A stretch of DNA of 50,093 nucleotides from positions 1 to 50,093 of the forward strand of contig JAGWSV010000076.1 in NCBI GenBank assembly GCA_028869315.1, given 5' to 3'. Below the pieces are notes generated by a model. That model worked only from the letters and a program-made list of their open reading frames with translations. It did not search any database and was not told the DNA's origin. Position numbers and translations under genes: made by a program. Source of the DNA: Rhodospirillales bacterium. Lineage in GTDB: Bacteria; Pseudomonadota; Alphaproteobacteria; Acetobacterales; Acetobacteraceae. This document shows, one piece after another, positions 22,823 through 31,259 of this stretch. How positions within the stretch are numbered: the first letter of the stretch is position 1; the number at the start of each line of letters is the position of its first letter.

Positions 22823-23275
22823 TTGGTCTACCCGTTTCGGCTGACGAAGGCGTAGCGGGCAAAGCCTAAGGTTGTGCTAATTCCGGCGCCGATGGGTCGC
22901 TGGCGGACGCGGCGGGAGACGACGGGGCCGCCGGGGAACGTCGCGCGGACAGCGCGGGAAGGCACCGGGCACGTCGTCTTCGCGGCCACGCCGCGGCGCA
23001 GGCACGGCCCCCTGTCCCGCGGGGAGCCCGCCGCGCCGTCGTGCACAGCTTCGTCCGATTGCTGAAAAATGCGACATGCGTATTCATTTCATGCTGCGGC
23101 CACCTGCCTGATACGACCGCCGGCGTCCGGTGGCGACAGGTTGGACATGGTTCCGCCATAAGCACTTGTCTACAACAAGTCTTGATGGAACCGACAGCTG
23201 ATCCTGGTTGCCCGGCCGGAGGCGTGGCGCCACCTTGGCGCCGGTCCTCGCAACAGCCGGAGGCGCGTTTCCGCC

Positions 23276-24559
23276 TTGTCACCACGTCCGCCGAAACCGA
23301 AGAAGCAGGAATTCAACCGCTCGGTACATGGTGCCCGAGGCCTGTTCTCAAGCGCGGTTTATGTCTTCCATGTCGTGAACTCCGGACTGCCCACGTTTTC
23401 CCTGCTCGCGACCCCGCTCGCCCTCTTCGGCCTGCGCACGACCGAATTCGGGGTGGAGGCGTTCTTCTGCATCAGTGGCTTCGTGATCAGCGGCGCGCTG
23501 CGCCGGGCACGCAGCCCCGCCAGCTTCCTGACCGATCGCGCGATCCGCATTTTTCCCGTGCTGTGGGCGACGATCCTGACTATCGGCCTGCTCGGGTTCG
23601 TCACGCGCCTGGAAGGGTTCGCCGGCCGCTCGGTGGGATGGTTCCTGCTCTGGCTGCCGGCGAACCTGCTCGCCTTGCCGGGCTTCTTCCATCTGCCGCT
23701 CTATCATCCTGCGGCATGGTCGCTCAGCTACGAGGCGATGTTCTATCTTGCCTGCAGCGGCGGATGGTGGCTGGCCTCGCGGCGCGGAAGGGCAACGTTC
23801 TGGCTCGGCGTGCCGCTCGCGTGCCTGGTCCTCGCTTTGTATCCTCGCGCGATCTATTTCCTGGCCGGCGTGATCGTCGCCGAAGGCCTGATCGATGGCC
23901 GCTGGGCGGCGCCGTTCACCCGCTACCCTGTCGCGATGCTGCTGGCGTTCCTGGCCTGCTGGCGGGGGGTGCAACTGTTGTCGCGGCCGACGCCGCTCAC
24001 CATGTCGACCATGTTCGAATGGACGCATGACATGCGTCTGCCGCTCGCGGTGCTGGCGTTCGCGGCGGCCACGTTCGGCCTCGCCGGGCTGGCATCCGGG
24101 CGTGGCCTGTTCGGGCGGTTCCTGCGCCTGCCGGTGATGCAGTATCTCGGCACCATCAGCTACAGCTTCTATCTCTGGCATCCGATCGTGATGGCGGGCG
24201 TCAAGCACGAGATGATGGTGACCGGGGTGGTCCGCGCGGTGGGCCCGGGGGCGCAGGCGGTGTTTTTCGTCCTGGCACTGCCCCCCTCGCTGATCGTCGC
24301 CCATTACAGCCAGATCGTGCTGGAACGCGGCGCCGGACGTTGGTTGCGCGCCCGGCTGCATCATCCCGCCCCGCTGGTCGTGCGCGCCCAGGCCGTCCAC
24401 CCGACCTTGACCGGCGTGGCCCCGGCGGGGGCGGAACCGCTCGGGGCTGTCGCTGCCGTATCTGGCGGCGGGTTGGACGCCACCGCTGCTGCCGCTGCTG
24501 TTGCCGCTGCCGTCACCGGTGGGTCGGACACCGCCGCCGCGCCGTTCTCCGGTCGCTGA
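23276..24559 (+). CDS. Acyltransferase 3 family membrane protein
   Basis: VEAFFCISGFVISGALRRARSPASFLTDRAIRIFPVLW; about 10 hydrophobic segments; YLGTISYSFYLWHPIV. Start codon uncertain. Confidence 0.87.
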   Translation: MSPRPPKPKKQEFNRSVHGARGLFSSAVYVFHVVNSGLPTFSLLATPLALFGLRTTEFGVEAFFCISGFVISGALRRARSPASFLTDRAIRIFPVLWATILTIGLLGFVTRLEGFAGRSVGWFLLWLPANLLALPGFFHLPLYHPAAWSLSYEAMFYLACSGGWWLASRRGRATFWLGVPLACLVLALYPRAIYFLAGVIVAEGLIDGRWAAPFTRYPVAMLLAFLACWRGVQLLSRPTPLTMSTMFEWTHDMRLPLAVLAFAAATFGLAGLASGRGLFGRFLRLPVMQYLGTISYSFYLWHPIVMAGVKHEMMVTGVVRAVGPGAQAVFFVLALPPSLIVAHYSQIVLERGAGRWLRARLHHPAPLVVRAQAVHPTLTGVAPAGAEPLGAVAAVSGGGLDATAAAAAVAAAVTGGSDTAAAPFSGR

Positions 24560-24593
24560 ACCCGCGCCGCCGCCGACCCCGCGGCCGCCGGGA

Positions 24594-25595
24594 TCAGGAG
24601 GCCTCTTTGACTTTGACCGGCTGGCGGCTGCGGTGGTAGCCGCCCCGCGCCGCCTTGCCGAGGATGATCGGCGCCTGGACCGCGCTTTCCAGCGCAATGT
24701 GGCGCAGGCTGTTGCCGCTTTCGCACAACAGGGTCAGGGCGTCCGAAAAAGCTTGCGCCTTCAGCGCGTCGGTGAACGCGCGGTAGTAATAGCGCCGTTC
24801 GATCCCGGCCTTGTGCCGGCGCAGCACGCGCGGCAGCGCCGGGTCGGGCCAGCGCCGGGTGCGCTCCAGCAGGTGCTGCTCGGCCAGGCGAATGCGGTTC
24901 AGGTCGGCGGCCGTCTGCACCTCGGTCAGCGATCCCGGCCGGATCGTGTAGCGATAGAGCGCAGCCGGAGTGATCCACCAGGCGGCGCCGCGCATCAACC
25001 CCGCCAGGTAGAACAGGAAATCCTCGCCGAACCGGTTGCGCGCGTCGTAGCGAAGCGCATGCATCGCCAGGAACTGGCGGCGGATCATCGGGTGCATGAA
25101 GCCGTAGCTGAACCGGGGCGCGCGTCGTCGGCCGATATTGCCGGCGACGAATTCGGAAGCCGTCATGCGGCGCGGCTCGGGCAGCGCGTCGCGCGGGATC
25201 ATCGGGCTCGCCGGCGCGTCGTCGTCGGTCGCCAGCAGCAGATTGTCGGACACCATGTCGGCGCCACGGCGATCGCCCAGCGCCGCGAGGGTCTCGATCC
25301 GGTGCGGCGCGAAGCTGTCGTCGGCGTCGAGCAGCGCGATCCACTCCCCCCGTGCCTCGGCGATGGCGCGGTTGCGTGCCGCGCCCGGTCCGGAATTGAC
25401 CTCCTGGCGCATCAGGCGGACCCGCGGGTCCCGGGCGGCGATGCCTGCCACAAGGGAAGCGGTGGCGTCGGTGGACGCGTCGTCGACGACCAGAACCTCC
25501 ACCGCCGGCTCGGTCTGGCCGAGAACCGAGGCAATGGCCCGTTCGACGAAGGCTTCGGCATTGTAGGCCGGCAACACGACCGAGGCACGGATCAT
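24594..25595 (-). CDS. Glycosyltransferase family 2
   Basis: MIRASVVLPAYNAEAFVERAIASVLGQTEPAVEVLVVDDASTDAT...WIALLDADDSF. Confidence 0.92.
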   Translation of the reverse strand: MIRASVVLPAYNAEAFVERAIASVLGQTEPAVEVLVVDDASTDATASLVAGIAARDPRVRLMRQEVNSGPGAARNRAIAEARGEWIALLDADDSFAPHRIETLAALGDRRGADMVSDNLLLATDDDAPASPMIPRDALPEPRRMTASEFVAGNIGRRRAPRFSYGFMHPMIRRQFLAMHALRYDARNRFGEDFLFYLAGLMRGAAWWITPAALYRYTIRPGSLTEVQTAADLNRIRLAEQHLLERTRRWPDPALPRVLRRHKAGIERRYYYRAFTDALKAQAFSDALTLLCESGNSLRHIALESAVQAPIILGKAARGGYHRSRQPVKVKEAS

Positions 25596-25744
25596 TGCGC
25601 AGGCACCCTCGTTCCGGTTCGCATGTATCGTATGTATGGATGCCCCGTACAAGGGCAGGACGGCCGGCGCTGCAAGCGACGGGGAAGGCACAAAGCCGTG
25701 TACGTCCGTAAACCAGGCGTGTGGCGATCAGCGCAGGATCGGGG

Positions 25745-26047
25745 TCAGCGCCGGGCCGGCGGCGACCCGACGGTGGAAGGGAGCGAGCCGGACCGGGCCG
25801 GCGCTTTGTCGGCCTCCGGGTGATCGGCATGCAGCCGCCCGTGCCGCACCACCCGCACCGCGACGGCATACAGCACGGCGATGGTCAGCGCGTAGTCGAG
25901 CGCGGCCGCAGTGAGCCCCACCTCGACCCATAGCACGGAGGCGCTGCCGGCGCCGAGCGCGCTCAGCAGCACGAGAAGCCGGGCGCCGCGTCGCGCCAAC
26001 CCATCCGGCACCGCGCGGTCCGCTCGCGGCCGAGAGGTCTCCGACAT
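25745..26047 (-). CDS. Small membrane protein of unknown function
   Basis: 100 aa; hydrophobic ARLLVLLSALGAGSASVLWVEVGLTAAALDYALTIAVLYAVAVRVV. Confidence 0.55.
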   Translation of the reverse strand: MSETSRPRADRAVPDGLARRGARLLVLLSALGAGSASVLWVEVGLTAAALDYALTIAVLYAVAVRVVRHGRLHADHPEADKAPARSGSLPSTVGSPPARR

Positions 26048-26203
26048 CCTGGGCGTCCTACCCGCGTTTCTGTGCGGCCTAGTTTACGCCTGTTCCGCCG
26101 GGGGACAAGAAGAACCTGCCCGGTTTTCGCCACAATTCCCCGCTGCCGGGACAACACGCCGCGGGGGCAACATGTCACGGAGGCAGGAGATCGGAGCCTG
26201 GGC

Positions 26204-27505
26204 TCAGCCGCGCACGCGCCTTCGTGCCATCGGCGCCGGGCGCGACGCGGCCGTGGTGTCACGCAGCGCGGCGACCGTCGTGATCAGCACGACCGGAAAC
26301 AAGATCGGCGGGAAATCCTGATAACCGCCGGTGAACATCAGCAGCACCATCAGCGGCGCGACCAGCAGGTTCTGCCGCGCGGTCCGCCGCGCCGCGAGCA
26401 GCAGGCCGAGATAGGTCGCCAGTCCGAACGCGCCGTATTCGATCACGATCTTTACTGGCGTATCGATATCATAATGGAACGGCAGCAGCATGCTCTGGCT
26501 GGCGCCGGGGCCAAGGCCGGTCAGGAGGCTCCATGGCGCATCGTGCAGCACCCAGCCGAGCGCCATGAAGGGCGTGACAAAGCGCGCATAGCCGCTGCTG
26601 CCGGTTTCCGAAAGTTCGTTCGTGCGGCTGAGCAGGACGCTGGTCGCATCGGGCAGGATCAGGCTTGCGGCGACCACGGCAAGCACGCAGACGGCGACCA
26701 GGATCAGGGCGCGGGTCACGTTGCGCGACGACGTCGTCAGCATCGAACGGACCAGGAATGCCGCCAGCACCAGCCATCCGGTGCCGGAGACCGATGCCAG
26801 CAGCCCCGCCGCGTACAGCGCCATCCGCCACGTCCGGCGGAAATACAGCAGCTCCACGATGATCCCGACCGCCATGAACTGGGAAAACACCGACGGTTCC
26901 ACCAGGAAGAACCCGTTGGCGCGCAGGAATCCACTGCCGGGCAGCGGGATCACCACCGCGTATTGGTATTCGATCAGCAGCTTCGCCGGCACCAGGTGGC
27001 GGAACGTGAACAGCGTCAAGCCGACGAACTGTCCGACGAAGGCCAGCACCCCGGCGGCGGCCACCACTGTCAGCCAGCGCGATACCACGGCGAAGAACTG
27101 CTCCTCCGGCATCGGTTCGCGCAGGCGCAGCACCGCGAAGCCGGTGATCGCCAGCCAGTAGATCAACGAGTGGAAGCTGGTGCGCGGGGCGATCGCCACC
27201 GGAATGTTGGCATGCACGGCGGTGGCGACCAGCGCGATCGCGCAGAGCCCCAGGAAGCAGGCGGAGCGGCGCCGATCGATCGACAGCACGCCGGAGGCCA
27301 GCCCCCAGGCCCCCAGCAGCAGCCCGAGCGGCGCGGCGACGCTGAGCGCGAGGTCGCTCACCGGCAGGGCGAACCGCTGCAGCACCAGGCAGACGAAGAG
27401 GATCGCCGCGACGAACCGCTCGGGCGTCAGCAGGCGCGGTCGCCGGAACGGCCGGGCGGCGGGACCGGCCAAAGCGACCCGGGCAGGGCTCAGGGTTTGC
27501 GCCAT
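26204..27505 (-). CDS. O-antigen ligase/Wzy-polymerase-like membrane protein
   Basis: 433 aa, ~10 or more TM segments, large periplasmic loop (EPSVFSQFMAVGIIVELLYF), position inside the EPS locus. Confidence 0.75.
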   Translation of the reverse strand: MAQTLSPARVALAGPAARPFRRPRLLTPERFVAAILFVCLVLQRFALPVSDLALSVAAPLGLLLGAWGLASGVLSIDRRRSACFLGLCAIALVATAVHANIPVAIAPRTSFHSLIYWLAITGFAVLRLREPMPEEQFFAVVSRWLTVVAAAGVLAFVGQFVGLTLFTFRHLVPAKLLIEYQYAVVIPLPGSGFLRANGFFLVEPSVFSQFMAVGIIVELLYFRRTWRMALYAAGLLASVSGTGWLVLAAFLVRSMLTTSSRNVTRALILVAVCVLAVVAASLILPDATSVLLSRTNELSETGSSGYARFVTPFMALGWVLHDAPWSLLTGLGPGASQSMLLPFHYDIDTPVKIVIEYGAFGLATYLGLLLAARRTARQNLLVAPLMVLLMFTGGYQDFPPILFPVVLITTVAALRDTTAASRPAPMARRRVRG

Positions 27506-27685
27506 AGGGCCAGTCTACCAGGTTTGATCGCGGCCTGAGGCACGCCAGACCTGCTGCTTGATCCGCTCGCCGGGACGCCTCGCCCACACGTGACTGCGGG
27601 ACGCCGGTGCGGACGGTATGCAGGCGGGAACGCCGGTGCGGGGCTGTCCGTATCCCGGCCCTCCAGCCCGGGTGTCGCTCGTTCC

Positions 27686-28765
27686 ATGACAAAGCGTGAC
27701 GTTCCTGCGGAGCCGGCACGGCGTCGCTTCGGCCTGCTTGCCATTGCTGGCGTCGCCGGCCTTGCCGGCGCCACTTGGCCATATTCCGGCCTTGCCGGCG
27801 TCACTTGGCCATATTCCGGCCTTGCCGGCGCCTCCAGGCACCATTTCGGCCTTGCCGGCGCGCTCTCGCAGGATGGGGGCGGGCCGGCCGGCCGGCGCAT
27901 CCCGCTCGGCGTCTACGGCGGCGCCGGCTGTACCGGGGTTCCCGCCGTCGAGGCGTTCCAGGCCTGGCTTGGCCGTCCCGTGCAGGTCGTGCTCGACTTC
28001 CTGCAGATGGACAGCTGGCCCGGCATGCTGAACGAGGCCGGGTGGATCACCGGCTGCTGGAAGCAGTTGCCGGGCCGCACCCTGGCGATTTCGGTGCCGA
28101 TGCTGGTCGGTGCGGGGCATCCCACCCTGAACCAGGGCGCGGAGGGGCGGTTCGACGCGCATTTCCGTACTCTCGCGCACCGGCTGGTTTCTGGCGGCGA
28201 CGCCGACGCTTTCGTTCGGATCGGTTGGGAATTCAACGGCGGCTGGTACCCCTGGACGGCGCGCGGCCATGCGGCGGCGTTTGCGCGCTACTGGCGCCGG
28301 ATCGCGCTCGCGATGCGCAGCGTGCCTGGCGCGCGGTTCCGGTTCGACTGGTGTCCGGCGATGATCGACGGCCCGACGGCGGCGGCCTATCCGGGCGACG
28401 ACGTCGTCGATGTGATCGGCCTCGACGTGTACAACCAGTCCTGGCCGCTGATCACCAGCCCGCTCCGGCGCTGGGACTATCTGTTGCATCATGCGGCAGG
28501 CCTGATCTGGCATCGCGATTTCGCCAAGGCGCACGGCAAGCCGCGCTCCTTTCCGGAATGGGGCACCGGGACCCGTCCGGACGGGCACGGCGCCGGGGAC
28601 GACCCACTGTTCATCCGCAACATGATCGGCTGGATGCAGGAGGGCGGGCCGGTGGCTTATGAATGCTACTGGAATTATCGCGCTCCCGACTATGATGCCA
28701 AGGTTACGGATGGCCGCCTGCCGGCGGCGGCGGCGGCGCTTCGGCGCGGCCTGCGCGCGCTGTAG
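27686..28765 (+). CDS. Secreted glycoside hydrolase, GH26-like
   Basis: 359 aa; RRRFGLLAIAGVAGLAG export signal (Tat-like), FVRIGWEFNGGWYPWTARGHAAAFARYWRRIALAMRSV, DVVDVIGLDVYN, SFPEWGTG. Confidence 0.75.
   Translation: MTKRDVPAEPARRRFGLLAIAGVAGLAGATWPYSGLAGVTWPYSGLAGASRHHFGLAGALSQDGGGPAGRRIPLGVYGGAGCTGVPAVEAFQAWLGRPVQVVLDFLQMDSWPGMLNEAGWITGCWKQLPGRTLAISVPMLVGAGHPTLNQGAEGRFDAHFRTLAHRLVSGGDADAFVRIGWEFNGGWYPWTARGHAAAFARYWRRIALAMRSVPGARFRFDWCPAMIDGPTAAAYPGDDVVDVIGLDVYNQSWPLITSPLRRWDYLLHHAAGLIWHRDFAKAHGKPRSFPEWGTGTRPDGHGAGDDPLFIRNMIGWMQEGGPVAYECYWNYRAPDYDAKVTDGRLPAAAAALRRGLRAL
27758..27860 (+). repeat. 30-bp tandem repeat, about 3.4 copies, in the 5' end of the glycosidase gene
   Basis: GGCCTTGCCGGCGCCACTTGGCCATATTCC at 27758, 27788, 27818 (diverged), 27848 (partial); encodes GLAG(A/V)TWPYS. 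Confidence 0.9.
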
Positions 28766-29936
28766 CCGCCGCAAGCGGCCCTGTGGCCCGGCTGCGCGCC
28801 GCCGCGTCATACACCGACGTCGTCAGGCGGGCGATGTCGGTCCAGTCGGGAACGTCGTTCGCCCTGGTGGCGATCGCGCGCGCGCAGGCAGCGGCAAACG
28901 CCGGCGCGGCCAGGAAGCGCGCCATCGCGTCGGTCAGCGCGGCCACGTCGTCGGGTGGCACGAGCAGGCCGTCCTCGCCGTGGCGGATCGTTTCGCCGAA
29001 CCCGCCCAGCCGGCTCGCGAGCACCGGGCGCGCATGCGCGACCGCCAGCGACAGCACGCCGCTCGCCTCGATCTCGCGATAGGGGAATGCAGCGATGGTC
29101 CCCGGGCCGAACAGAGTGGGGATCTCCGCCTCCGGCACGAAGCGCGCGGCGATCGTCACCCGCTCGGCGACGCCGAGGCGCTGCGCCAACTGGTGCAGCG
29201 GGGCGAGGTCCATGTAGGGCTGGCCGATGATGTGGACGCGCGCCCGATTCCGCAGCTGCGGCGCCAGCCGGGCCAGGGCCGCGATCAGCAGGTCGGCGCC
29301 CTTGTACGGCTTGATCTTGCCGAACAGCAGGAAGGTGATCTCCCCGTCCATCGCCTCGCCGGCGGCCGGCCCGGCATGCGGGCGCGCCAGCAGGCCGTGC
29401 GGCACGACGGCGATCCGCTCGCCGGCCACGCCGTGCGCGCAGAGGCGCTGGCGCCCTTGCGCCGTGTGGACGATCAACCGATCGAAATGGCGAAAGCCGG
29501 CAAATGCGCCGCGGCGTTGCAGGCCGGCCGCCGGGTTGCCGTTGAACGGATTGGAATCATGCACGGTCAGCACCAATGGTGCTAGCGTGCGCAGCGTGGG
29601 CAGGAAATGGCGGTCGACCATCGGCAACGGCAGCCACTGGAAATGAATGACGTCCGGCCGCTCCTGGCGCAGCCGCCTGCCCAGGCGGTTCATCGACACG
29701 ATGTGGTCCAGCCCCTTGATGCCGAGCCGCAACGCCCGCGGCAGCGCCTGCGCCGCCGCCAGGCTGGCGACCGGATAGAAGCTCGCGGTGACCGGCTGGC
29801 CCGCAGGGCCGGCATCCTCGGCGCGCGCGCGGCGGGCGTGCAGGCTTACCTCGTGGCCGACGCTGCGCAACCCGGCGGCGAGGGCCGCGTCATACGGCGC
29901 GGTGAACAAAGACGGGTCGATCAGGGCGATCCGCAT
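28704..29936 (-). CDS. Glycosyltransferase, GT4/GT1 type
   Basis: GEITFLLFGKIKPYKGADLLIAALARLAPQL...GTIAAFPYREIEASGVLSLAVAHARPVLASRLGGFGETI. Confidence 0.9.
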   Translation of the reverse strand: MRIALIDPSLFTAPYDAALAAGLRSVGHEVSLHARRARAEDAGPAGQPVTASFYPVASLAAAQALPRALRLGIKGLDHIVSMNRLGRRLRQERPDVIHFQWLPLPMVDRHFLPTLRTLAPLVLTVHDSNPFNGNPAAGLQRRGAFAGFRHFDRLIVHTAQGRQRLCAHGVAGERIAVVPHGLLARPHAGPAAGEAMDGEITFLLFGKIKPYKGADLLIAALARLAPQLRNRARVHIIGQPYMDLAPLHQLAQRLGVAERVTIAARFVPEAEIPTLFGPGTIAAFPYREIEASGVLSLAVAHARPVLASRLGGFGETIRHGEDGLLVPPDDVAALTDAMARFLAAPAFAAACARAIATRANDVPDWTDIARLTTSVYDAAARSRATGPLAAATARAGRAEAPPPPPAGGHP

Positions 29937-30043
29937 CTAGTGTCCTGCCCGCGAAACGCTATCGCCGTTCGGGAACCCGCAGGTCACTGAAAGCAAAGGG
30001 ATCGCGTTCCGGAACATGATGAAAACATTCCTGCGACGAGACA

Positions 30044-30952
30044 TCACGCCACCTGCGGCAAGGTCGTGCGCCGTTCCTCGCCGCGCGGCGCGGAGACGCA
30101 CCGTCCGTCCGCGCCGGCGATGGCGCGCGCCAGCGCCGGGGCGATGCGGTCGTCGACTGACGGATCAAACTTGCGGGCGTAGAAAGCCGGGCTTCGTTGC
30201 AGGTCGTCCCAGTCTGCCATGGTCATCACCCGCGGGCCGGGCCACACGATCTCGCGACCGAAATGGGGCGCGACCCGCTCGCGCCAGGGGCCGTTGCGCA
30301 CCAGGGTCTGCATGAGCAGTTCGTCGGACAGGAACAGGCCGCTCAGATAGCGCCGGATCTCCTGCGCCACCGGCGCCTCGCGCTGCCAGGCGCAGAAGGC
30401 GCGCGGCAGGATGCACCATTGCGAGCCTTTGTAGTCCAGCTCGAAGCCGTCCGGCCGCCGGCGCGGGCCACGCAGCCGCACCGCGCGGTGCGGCAGTTCG
30501 ATCATCGGGTTCCAGCGCAGGTGCCAGTCGTCGGCGGGCAGGCTGGAGAAATGACGCAATTCGACGAACGCCGCGTCGCCGGCCGCGCCGATCCCGGCAC
30601 GGATGCTGTCCAGCGGCTTGATCGGAAAACATTGCCCGCTGAGGTTGACGAGATGCGTCCAGCCGGCATCCAGCGCGAGCGCCCGGTCAATTGCGTCAAG
30701 CATCACCTGGCACAGGCTCCAGCCTCCCCAATTGGTGAAGCGTGAGCGCAGCAGGTGTACGTTCGGATACGTCCGCGCGAGACGGCGCGCCATCGCCCAG
30801 GTGCCGTTGCGGTCCGCCCGCAGGCCAAGCCGTGATTTCAGGTCGACATGCAGGATCACGAAATCGCGCGGATCAGCGATCGTCTCCACCAGCAGGCGAA
30901 GCTGCTCCGGGTGCCGGTGCGCAAGGATGAAATAGGCGAGCCTCGCTTTCAC
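30044..30952 (-). CDS. Beta-1,6-N-acetylglucosaminyltransferase-like (GT14, core-2/I-branching type); GTG start inferred
   Basis: ARLAYFILAHRHPEQLRLLVETI...RSRFTNWGGWSLCQVMLDAI...HLVNLSGQCFPIKPLDSI...FELDYKGSQWCILPRAF. Confidence 0.85.
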   Translation of the reverse strand: MKARLAYFILAHRHPEQLRLLVETIADPRDFVILHVDLKSRLGLRADRNGTWAMARRLARTYPNVHLLRSRFTNWGGWSLCQVMLDAIDRALALDAGWTHLVNLSGQCFPIKPLDSIRAGIGAAGDAAFVELRHFSSLPADDWHLRWNPMIELPHRAVRLRGPRRRPDGFELDYKGSQWCILPRAFCAWQREAPVAQEIRRYLSGLFLSDELLMQTLVRNGPWRERVAPHFGREIVWPGPRVMTMADWDDLQRSPAFYARKFDPSVDDRIAPALARAIAGADGRCVSAPRGEERRTTLPQVA

Positions 30953-31259
30953 ACGCGCTTGCACTGGGGGCTTTCTCCATGATCCGTAGCTCTGTTGCCG
31001 TCGCCGGGTGCCGCCCTCGAACGGTTCCCCTCGACATCGGCCCCCCTCGACATCGGTGTCGGAACGCTTCTGCGGCATGCTTGCCTGGCTCCCGTTGGCC
31101 CCTATCTACGATCGCGCCGCGGGGAATGCATGGCGTCGTGTGCGTCGATACGGGGTCCTCACGGCATCGTGGCCGGGCGAACCGGTCCTGTCCTGATAAT
31201 GTCGTTCCCAGGGAATGGTCGCGCCGCCATCGTGCGCGACCACGGAGGTGCCGCGACGA

